Below, one piece after another: positions 55,319-64,000 of a DNA stretch of 64,000 nucleotides. The DNA lies in assembly GCF_030247185.1 (NCBI RefSeq), contig NC_080571.1, positions 8,491,001-8,555,000 of the forward strand. Direction: 5' to 3'. Both the position numbers and the translations under genes were made by a program. This DNA is from Malaya genurostris. Taxonomy: Eukaryota > Arthropoda > Insecta > Diptera > Culicidae. Numbering within the stretch: position 1 is the stretch's first letter; each line of letters begins with the position of its first letter. Below the pieces are notes generated by a model. The model was not told where the DNA came from. It did no database searches and worked only from the letters and a program-made list of their open reading frames with translations.

Positions 55319-58193
55319 ATAAATGCAGACGGTGCATTGTCGTGGTGCAAAAACTAAACGTTGTTACCCCCTACTTCTTGCCTCTTCACAAACTTTTCGC
55401 AGAGGTTGTTCCATTTGTACAGAAAAAAATTAATCATTGAACAATTTCACAAACACATGCCAATCTCAAACAGTAATGATTTGTTTGACTCGAAATTTAA
55501 CACGGTTGTCAGAAAACAGGGCTGCCATCCCAAAAAAAGAAAAAGAATCGGTTGAAAATAATAATTTGCGTAGTTTTAATTTTACACAGTAGTATATTTG
55601 TTATATTTGATACTAGAATGTCGGTTTATCAGAAGCTATCGTTTTTTCGGACAACGCAATTGATTTCACACAGTTTTTGGAGATCAGTTGTACATATGCT
55701 GTTTTGTTGATAAACATTCAATTTGTATTTTTTCACTTCTCACTATTGCCTACGAGAAACAGAATGATGAATGGATGAATTGCATCTCCGAAACAAGAAA
55801 ATTTGCGAGAAAAATCGCCAGAGATAAGACTTGAACTCACATCCATCTCCTATCCACGGAGATAGTCTACTATCTCCTGATACTTTTGGAAATTCGTTTC
55901 AGAAAACAATCCGATTGAGTAGCGTGAAACAACGGGCACGATACTGCACACGGACCGGTTGAAGTATACTGATTCGATTTGTGTGAAGAAATGACCAAAC
56001 TTCGGATAATCTGGCAATGATGAAAACTAATTGTCATACGGCGATCACCTGCTAAACAGCAGTATATTTTAAATCGAACAGATAATTTCACAGGAGGCGC
56101 TTTATTTGAATTTGGAGTCAGTTTTATTTAATTTATTAATACTAGAAATATAGGGCTTCATGCTTAGACATACCCCCGAATTAATGACAGGAAAGGATCG
56201 ATCCGTACAGAACATACTCCTCATTAGATTGACCGAATTTTTCAATATGTAATATTATTGAACTTACAGAATTTTTTAAATTTCCGAACGATCTGTAGTT
56301 GCACGAACCTACGACAAAAGTTGCTATTAAGATAAGTGCCCTATGCATTAAAACGCCAACCCGAGATTAAGTCAGTTGAGATATTGAATTAAAACAACAG
56401 CCGATTGTATGTAATGTTCTTTAACCTAATGTTGATACTATGCTCAACTATAAACGAATAATCTTTTTGACTATACATCAGACTTGTTTTACAGTTTTTC
56501 ATGATCATTCCCATTTGGGTTGCTATCATTCTACAGGGAGTGGTATAACAACATTCTTTCGCTGATCGAAGTACGAACCACTCAGTATCAGTGTTCGACT
56601 AATGCCCGTACATAAACCAATACAAGCCGACAGACATCAATTGAAGTAATTTGAAGATTAACTTTTATGGCGCATCTCTGTCGCAACGAAGCTTCCAGTT
56701 CCTTCGGCCGGAGCTGGGGACTAGTACGACTAGCTTCAAAGTAGACCACGGATGAGCGGTCGGTCTCTGGTCTCTATCCGTGCCCTGCTGAAAGTGACCT
56801 TACTAACGAGCACGCCTCATTGAATGAATTTCAATTAAAGTCGCAATAAAGTGTTCGGCTTAGATAATTTTCTTCCTCACTTTCGAAGCAGATGGACGGC
56901 GAAGAAAAAAATTTGATTATTTCACTTAAAATTTCTCATTATAAATTTTTAGGTAATTCGAAACAATCACTTTTATGAGCGACTCTTTTCACAGGAATTC
57001 CAAAGTGCGTTTTTTACACCAAACATCGTCCGTGGCCATGGCGGCTGCAGGGCATCATCACTTTTCGGCTGGTCGAAAGTCAGGAGATGAATATAAAATC
57101 TACGCCGTGTATGAGAAGAGGCAAAAACAAAAACAAAAAGTAGCAAAAGGTGTGATGGGAATCGTAATCAAGTCTGTTTTCGTGATTGCTCTCGCACTTG
57201 GTCGGCGGCGGGTCCTCCACTCAGTCAGGTCGTAAGTAAATAAATTGATTTATTAACTTCGGATGGCTGTACTTTTCCGACGTTTTGGAACTTGGGTTTC
57301 TCAGCCATCGGCCCCGAAAGCGATGATTCACATCGGCATCGGCAGCTACTTGGGCACGATCCGCACATCGATAGCGATCTCACGCCAAACGGTCTTCAGC
57401 CGCCCGTAACAAGTCGCGTCGCGAGAGCCTCATTGGATCCCAACTTGTTGGCGGCTGATGCTGTGCTTTCGTTGTTGTTGTTGTTGGTGGTGGTGGTGAT
57501 GATGATGGCGTCAGTTCCGATGCTGCTGACGACTTTTCGTATTCAAATCGTGCCCGACCGACCAATGCGCGTATGTGCGACAGGAGAAAAACAACTCCCG
57601 CGAACTTATCAAATCCAACTGATCTATTATACATATGTTTAACCAAGAAAGATGAAATCCAATTAAATCAGATTTATCCGCTTGATTTATTGGACACAGA
57701 TCAAAAGGGTACAGCGAAGCCGAAGATTGACCAAACCCGCCGCAAAGAGATGTGCGATCGCGGCGTCGGAGGCAAATGCAAATCAAAGAAATGGAAAAAT
57801 ATATATATTTCAACGCGAAAAATTAAATATGCTGACATGAGTCACACACGCACACCACCAGAAGCGGCAGTACTAAATTGATAAACCGAGCACCCCTTGG
57901 TGGATGAAACGGAGTGACGAGATGACGGAACGGGGTCGCAGCTAGGTCTGTCGTACATTAATCCAGAAGTTTGTAGAACTACCTGAATCCAATCGGAGTT
58001 GGACAGTTTGTCGTGATCTGTACTTTGTCGGCAGAAACTTCCTAACACCTGCGAGAGCTCAAATGGTCTAAGAATAGGGAAATTGTAATAGCAATGCCGG
58101 TTCGTTCGGCTCGCAAGCCAATCTTGAAGTTTGCTGAAATTCTTCAAAAACTATCAATTTTCGCCTGTCTCAAGCTCATATTATAAGACTAAG
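55319..58193. other. Stretch without recognisable genes
   Basis: About 2.9 kb. 56.6-58.1 kb is GC-richer and apparently single copy, with a GTT/GGT/GAT trinucleotide-rich stretch at about 57466-57510. Frames 56975-57235, 57292-57642 and 57573-57881 overlap opposite-strand frames and carry no domain. It could include an untranslated or regulatory part of a host gene; this is not shown. Confidence 0.5.
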
Positions 58194-58274
58194 CAAACAT
58201 AAAAAGATCCCATCATAAATTAAATAAAGTATGCTTTATTTTACTAATAATATGATGGGATCTTTTTAAGTTTG
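58194..58274. other. 81-nt hairpin, pre-miRNA-like or mini-MITE
   Basis: The arms caaacataaaaagatcccat and, reversed, caaacttaaaaagatcccat extend to 24 bp with one mismatch. An internal loop is followed by an inner 8-bp stem (aaataaag/ctttattt) with a four-base loop. Size and shape fit a microRNA precursor. A palindromic mini-transposon is the alternative. No flanking duplication is visible and no second copy was found in the window. Confidence 0.55.
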
Positions 58275-58564
58275 AGGTTCTGGCTATGAATCAAAAATCT
58301 TAAGAAGTTCTTTGAAATATGTTGAGATTAATGTTCCGTTTGCAAACATTAGACTTTCGGTCATCGTATGGAATCTCATGGTACTTGCTAAGAAAAGAGC
58401 ATTGCAAAATAATTCCAAAACGAGGCTTGAGAGGCAAAACGGTGAAGGGAACCAACGAAAAGTTGGACAAATATTATGAGGCTAAATCTCCGTTTTAACG
58501 CCATCACAGAATATCGGTTAACGAGATTAAATTATATTTACGTTCACGTCATCGACTCGTCAGT

Positions 58565-58912
58565 GCATAACCGTTTATGTTGAACTGTTATGCAACCTAG
58601 CAGTTCAATATAAATCGCTAAGCAGACGTAAAGTTTTTGCTAGTTGCGAAACACTTTTGGGTCTTGCACCGTAGTGAAATATCCTGAATGACGCGCTGAA
58701 AAAAAAACGTTTTTTTTCGACTGTTACTTGCCGATTTAGGTTTGGTTTTCTAGTGGTTAGTCTGTTATGTGCTGAGGGTACATAACCGATTTAAGTTTTA
58801 GAAACGAACAACTTAGAACTTCGGTGCTCTGTATATAACAGAAGCTTAACGTCAGCTTAGGAGTTGTTGTTAAACTGCTAGGTGGCATAACAGTTCAATA
58901 TAAACTGTTATG
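58565..58912. mobile_element. 348-bp MITE with about 45-bp TIRs
   Basis: The left cataaccgtttatgttgaac and the reversed right cataacagtttatattgaac continue through tgttatgc.acctagcagtt. The TIR is itself partly repetitive (gaactgttatg). The flanking duplication is unclear. The interior is non-coding. Confidence 0.82.
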
Positions 58913-60814
58913 TCTTGACAAGACGAAGATGAAACGTAAAGAAAATTAAAATCGAATGAGTACCTTACGGGTAAAATAAGGCTAACCCCTAAAATAGGCT
59001 AACGAGTGTTTCGTGGAAGCAGAAAATCTACATCCGATGAAGTCCGCAGTGGCTACTCAGGGCAATGTCAAAAATGCAATATCTGGTGAGTTTTTGGCAA
59101 CGGACTGAAGCGAGCAAGAGTGCTTCGAGGTGGACAAAGGAGTTGAACGGAATTATGATGGGGTCGGTATTTTTGAAAAAAATCTGTAATACTGCCTGTA
59201 GCTGGTAAGGTAATTTTTCCTGTTTGATTCGGAGGAATACTTTTCAGATTGAACATTTCAGATTCTTTTTACGATTCGCCTTCGGATTCGGATTGTGTTT
59301 TACTGCTAATGCCAGAATCCAAATTTATTTATGATCATCAGAATGGAAAGAACAGGTAAACCAATTGACTTTATCAACTACTAAGCATCATTTGCCTAAT
59401 TTTAATGTATAAATATCGATTGATTTCAGACATATTATTGCTCAAAGTGGAACATGTTGAGGTAAATGGCGTAAATCGTAGAGCCTTGAGAGTTGCTTCA
59501 GGAAGCATCAATGTTATAGATCTTTTGTTCGTTTTTGAGTCCTGTACGGAGTGACGTTTTTTTTAACAAATGTGACAAAAAACAAAATTTTGAAGTTGTA
59601 ATTTTTAAACAAATTACATGCTTACAATAGAAGCTCCCCTTAAACGGAAACCGGGAACTGATAAAGTATAAGTAAATTTGCATGATCTTTGTATCAACTT
59701 AAAAGACCTACAAATAATAATTATTTTAAATCCAGTCTAAAGAAATTTTTCCTTGTTTTACATTTCGCTTGAAATGCGGTAGATCACTGGTAGATCCGAA
59801 TAGAATTAAATAGAAACGTATGGACTATAAGACGTTTTATTTTGAATCTGAGTATGAGTTCTTTTGAAGTTTATAACCCTTGAGCTACTGGCAGTCCCAC
59901 TATTACAGAAAGCTTTTACTTAGTTGCTGATTGAAAACATATGTGAAACTTCTACCAACTTGAATGTGCAGAGTAGAGATGGGCAAAACACTTCATTTCA
60001 AAGAAGCCTTCACAACAACCGAAAGATCTAGTTCTCTTGAATTGTTCATTCGTTCTTGAGAGGTTATATTTGTTTCTCCGGAAACCATACGAGAGCAAAA
60101 CACTACATTTCGTTAGTAAAACTCTTTTATAGTGAATGAAGTGGCTTTCTTGCATGTATTTAAAGTAGCAATCGTTCTTTTTATTGCTCTTTTTCAGAGG
60201 TTCAGAAGACTTACTACAGCATTCTTATAAACTAAGATTGTTTCGATAACGGTCTAATTAATAATAGTAATTAATACATTTCAATATAGAATTCAATCAC
60301 TTTTATCCCTTTTGAAAAGAATAAAGAGCTATCGAGTGTTAAATTCTCAAATTTTTAACTTTTATTCTAAAATATTTAACCCCTGCTTCTAATAACAAGG
60401 GATTCGGCACAGCCTAGATAAGTTCGTGTGATCATCAAAGAAAAAGGCGAGAAATATACTGATTAGTTTTAAGAATTTTGCTTACCTTACATCTTCATTG
60501 ATAACTTGCATTAAATTCCATTAGATTACATTAAATTAAACCAGAAATCGGATCTGGGGAAAATTTAAAAAATAACGAGTTTTTAATTGAATCTAAATTT
60601 GTTAAAATTGGAGCAAATTAAGTGCATAATTTTTTACTCACATGCTAACGGGAAGGTTTCGAAGTCGATAAAAATGTGTCATAACAGATGTCTTAAACAC
60701 ACAAAATATGTAACGACTCAACAAAGTCGAAAACTGTTGAATTGACTGACTGATGATTATGATGATGCGACGTTAGATAGCTCGAGTCATTTGAATATTA
60801 TTGGAAACAACAAT
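58913..60814. other. Stretch without recognisable genes
   Basis: AT-rich. tagagatgggcaaaacac at about 59975 resembles a hAT-type end (agagatgggca) but no partner end was found. No coding frame of note. Confidence 0.45.
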
Positions 60815-60892
60815 CCGGCACAGTTTGCTTTCACATCTCATTCAAGACAGTCGATAAATCTAAACCGCTTACGTTCTGGAAGGCACTAACTA

Positions 60893-61782
60893 AAGACTGC
60901 CCTAGAAAGTATGGACGTACACTTTGATTTCACTGTAAATAATTCATAGGTGTTAGATATTAAAGTTTTATTCGATATACTGATAATATTAGACTACAAC
61001 AACAGAATATTATTCTCAACATTTGCTACTTAGTCATTGTAGACTAGCTGGCGCACCTTCTTCGCTGTTCATTGAAGCAGTGGTGATGAAGGGTTTCGAA
61101 ATCTTACCGCAGCTACAAATTGCAATCGATATCTCGGACTGGTTTAACACTTGCCCTTCTCGCACCGTATAATATTGTGGTCCCGGCAAGGCTTTGTAAT
61201 CGAGTTTCACGTAGGTTTCGTCGTCCATGATTATGCAGTTCAAATTTCCAGCAAGAATCGCATTGTACAGCTTTCGAACCCTCGGCCTGGTCGATGCTTC
61301 TTGTTTCGGACTACGTTTTGGTTGTTTCTGCTTCTGGTTCGAATATTCAAATGTTCTTTAGCACGAAGAACATTTGATTTCGAAGTGTCCACTTTTTTGG
61401 CCACATCCCGAACTGAAACCTCCTTCTTTTGCTTGAACGCCTTTAGTATACGTTTATCCAACTGAGGGTTAGCAGCACCTTGTTTTCGACCCGTTTTCGG
61501 TTTATTTTCAAAGGTGTTATCCTCACCGAACTTCCTGATTGCATTTCGTACGGCTTTTTCACTTATTTCTTCCATTTTGGGTATCTTTCTCAGTGACAGT
61601 CCGCGTTCTGAGCACCATTTGTACACCATTTTTCGGCGTTGTTCTGCTGAAAGTCCACGCATTACGAAACAAACAAGTGGTTAGAGAAGAGTGTAAACAA
61701 CAGGGCGCAGCGCAGCCATAAAAATTGACAGATTGAAATGGCAGCGGTTTTTGGTTGCGTCCATACTTTCTGGGACAGTCTT
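60893..61782 (-). mobile_element. 890-bp Tc1/IS630-like element
   Basis: The ends aagactgccctagaaagtat and, reversed, aagactgtcccagaaagtat continue through ggacg. TA is duplicated at 60891-60892 and 61783-61784. The ORF1 copy at 18307-19470 gives the uninterrupted sequence. The transposase gene inside is on the minus strand and lacks its C-terminal half, so the element is deleted by several hundred bases. Confidence 0.9.
61034..61662 (-). pseudogene. Tc1/IS630-like transposase, frameshifted and truncated
   Basis: The first frame starts MRGLSAEQRRKMVYKWCSER (61662). It covers a paired-type DNA-binding region: a first helix-turn-helix with RKIPKMEEISEKAVRNAIRK, a linker with PKTGRKQGA, and a second helix-turn-helix with KEVSVRDVAKKVDTSKSNVL. 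A frameshift near 61310 is followed by the second frame, 61243-61034, with CIIMDDETYVKLDYKALPGP, where the catalytic domain begins and the first catalytic Asp lies (MDDETYVK). The sequence ends soon after FITTASMNSE. The second Asp and the final acidic residue are absent. These enzymes excise and insert DNA at TA; this one cannot act. Confidence 0.85.
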
Positions 61783-62160
61783 TAAGTACTTTATTGTGTA
61801 GTGGATAATAAAAAGATTTCAAAATGAGTGAACCAAATGAACAAAAGCTACCGGCACCGGATTCAGCACGGGAAAATACAACCGTTGTTGACTTCAAGTA
61901 GTTGAAGGTTTACTTGATCAGAAATAATGTGCATTTGTTGCAGTTTAACAGAACAAATAATGTTGTATACATCCAGTTCTAGAAGGTGTTGAAAGCAATT
62001 GAATTCGCTAAAGACAACAACAATGCGAACTATGGGGGGCATGAAAACATCAATTACAATATAGTAGTTCATATGAAAGATAATGATACAGAAGTGCATG
62101 TACATGATCTTCCTTTTACCTCTAACGATGAATTCAACGATTTGGAATGAAAGTGTAATA

Positions 62161-63669
62161 GCACATTTTCCTCGATATTGTCTTACATTTGTTACGTAGG
62201 GGAAAGTATTATAAAGCGCCCCTGCTGGCCAAAACGCCCCCTTCATTTTTTAAGTATTCAAGACTTTTCTAAACAAAAGTTATATCACAAACGCTATCTT
62301 TTCGTATGATCATTCTGCTATGCAAGTTTGGCAGTTGCCATTTGCTGGGAAATATGAAAAAAACTGAAAATATCATTAGGCAGCATTTCGATGTAAGGTT
62401 TTGCTTCAACTAAACAAGCATTTTAATCATATTAAACGTTTAATGGTCGGTTGCTACTTAGTGATTAACTTTTAGCACTGATAATGTCTCTATTTACAGT
62501 ATAAAAATCCAGAAAAGCAAACCCATTTCTTTGATATACGAATTTTATCAGAACAGCCACTCAACGGACATTATGCCCCATCTTCGATTCAACAGTATGT
62601 TTCGAATTAAAATATTGTTTTGAAGGTTTATAATGGTTATTAAAAAAAATGTAGCGTTGGGAGGATCTAAAATGTTGGTTTCCAATTGTAATAAATTGAT
62701 TATGCAATTGATTTCTGATGCAAAGAATATCTTCTTTCTCTGCTTTTCTTCTATATCGACATTTCAAGGGGAATATTGCATCATTGTTGTGAGGCATACC
62801 AATGATTTGTTGTGAGACATATTATACGGTTGCCTACGGCAAGCGAAAAAACTGAGAATGTGGTCGTTTTGGGAAAAGTGTTTGTATCAATCAATTCTCA
62901 TCACTTCTACTGGAATCATTGAAAATTGTGTTCCTCAGGCGTATTGCAAAGAAATACCAACATTCTCGAAGAAAATATAGCAATAATAAAAATAACTCCA
63001 AAATAACAATTTGGCCGCTTGGCGTAACACAAATTCTCATGCAGCTTCTCGAACACATCTATCCATCTAACTATATCTATCCATTCGAATAAATCTATCC
63101 ATCTAACAAAAATTCCTCTACATCGGCCTCAAATAACCCTAGTACTTCTGTGACAGCCAGTGCGGTAAAACTTCATTTTAATCGAATATTTTTTGATGAA
63201 AATGAAATGTATGGACGTTGACTGTCAGCATATCCCATCTCATTCATTTTATTTTTGTTGCGAGGCTCCCAGAATTGATCATCAATTGAATAACCTTAGT
63301 CTACATGTTTCATTGTCTTCCTTGTTTTCACCGTTGGTAGTGAGCAAGTTCGAGTGAATAGGCATAAACATCAACTCGATAACACAAAACTCTCTTCCCA
63401 AATAAAAGTACTGACGATGTTCTTACCACCGATACCAAACCAATGCACAATAGGGAAAAAAGGATCAAAAACGAGACTTTACTTAATAATTTCAAAGAAC
63501 AGAATGGCTTTCATGATCGAATGATTGGTACATCGTTTTACATCAATTTTCCTTCAAACTTAAATTTGATTTGAAATCTGATTTACAATACTAAAGCAGA
63601 TTAAAGGCAACCAAACAAAAGTGATCTGTATAAGCGATCCAAGTACACACAATGGGAATGACAGTAATA
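62161..63669. other. Anonymous AT-rich stretch
   Basis: No gene or paired element end was recognised. The block ggggaaagtattataaagcg at 62201 resembles a transposon terminus but has no partner. Confidence 0.45.
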
Positions 63670-63924
63670 GCCCGTTTTACCCCAATTTACTTCATAAGTC
63701 GTATCTTTGTTAAACTTGATGCGCATTCCAGAAATATGTTGATTTCGGTTGATTAAAATCGATTGATATTACGTAAAGCGCTCCAAAAAGCAGATTACAA
63801 ATAGATTCAATGACCGCTCGAATCATGTTACATCGCTTTATTCCTATTTTCCTTTAACTTTGAGTCATTTGATGAATATTGATCGACAACACAGAAGCGA
63901 CCTGTCATTATTGGGGTAAAACGG
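63670..63924. mobile_element. 255-bp MITE, TA duplication
   Basis: The left gcccgttttaccccaat and the reversed right ccgttttaccccaat, flanked by TA (63668-63669; 63925-63926), form a short TIR of about 15-17 bp. The interior is non-coding. Confidence 0.7.
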
Positions 63925-64000
63925 TATAACATTGTTCGTGCAGTTGATTGAATCTTTTTGTTATCTACTTTTTAGGGATTTTTGTAAAGCAAAGTCGTGG

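Larger units (their letters stand above)
60815..62160 (+). mobile_element. Second copy of the ORF1 retroelement, split
   Basis: The leader (cagtcgataaatctaaaccg, cttacgtt) matches 18330-18365. It is broken by the Tc1-like element at 60893-61782 and resumes with tttattgtgtagtggataat. ORF1 remnants run from the ATG at 61824 (MSEPNEQKLPAP) to about 62160 with stop codons (for example at 61899 and 61979), ending around HVHDLPFTSNDEFN. It is more decayed than copy 1. Confidence 0.8.

Noticed and set aside
55794..55880. tRNA-like sequence on the minus strand (gagttcaagtcttatctctg)
   Set aside because: Only a weak B-box-like block; no acceptor or anticodon stem could be assigned.
56975..57881. Possible host gene in the GC-richer region
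   Set aside because: Overlapping frames on both strands with trinucleotide runs; no recognisable protein family. A host untranslated region remains possible but unsupported.
59970..60160. hAT element starting at tagagatgggcaaaac
   Set aside because: No matching opposite end or 8-bp duplication was found.

Overview
The window reads as non-coding, repeat-dense genomic DNA from an insect. A culicine mosquito is most likely (inference). The base composition is AT-rich. I found no intact host gene, no convincing host exon, no CRISPR array and no bacterial-type gene. The recognisable proteins all come from transposable elements and all are broken: two mariner transposases, one Tc1/IS630-like transposase, an RTE-type and a jockey-type reverse transcriptase, and two copies of a non-LTR ORF1. 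Several repeats with a CA-rich 3' part and a Ctcagttcgtcgag-type block resemble abundant Aedes repeats, but the species cannot be fixed from this window.

Region by region. 1-2.6 kb is anonymous sequence with one TA-flanked MITE. 2.6-7.7 kb holds two copies of a long modular repeat, called family H here. The first copy is interrupted by a hAT-type MITE (8-bp duplication), a PIF/Harbinger-type MITE (TAA duplication) and a 954-bp mariner relic shaped like a hairpin. 7.9-9.9 kb is a 2-kb element beginning actagctgacccg and ending in a perfect (TA)77 tail; a TTAA-flanked piggyBac-type MITE sits inside it. 10.7-15.1 kb is mostly anonymous. 15.1-18.2 kb repeats much of 5.3-7.7 kb. 18.3-19.5 kb is an ORF1-only retroelement with a 13-bp target duplication. 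20.08-24.08 kb is a 4.0-kb fold-back element with inverted arms made of about 31 copies of a 117-bp unit; a small relative lies at 24.8-25.3 kb. 25.4-28.5 kb is an RTE-type retrotransposon on the minus strand.

From 29 kb, long anonymous stretches alternate with elements. There is a jockey-type RT split by a 416-bp inverted-repeat element that carries tRNA-like sequence (31.5-33.1 kb), an 886-bp hAT-type element (34.4 kb), a mariner with an altered catalytic residue (35.7 kb) and tRNA-derived SINEs (37.6-38.4 kb). 41.2-47.2 kb is rich in ATATT and TAA microsatellites and includes a 2,058-bp insertion with an exact 24-bp target duplication. 51.9-52.9 kb is a 1-kb array of a 10-bp unit. 53.4-55.3 kb is a second, inverted copy of the 7.9-9.9 kb element. 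58.2 kb has an 81-nt hairpin. 60.8-62.2 kb is a second ORF1 copy interrupted by a Tc1-like element. 63.7 kb has a further MITE.

The most informative property of the window is its layering. Paralogous copies serve as empty sites for one another, so the boundaries and target duplications of several insertions can be read directly. The strongest candidates for something undescribed are the fold-back element with its expandable two-armed array, the 24-bp-TSD insertion made largely of microsatellite, the inverted-repeat element with tRNA-like sequence, and the ORF1-only retroelement.
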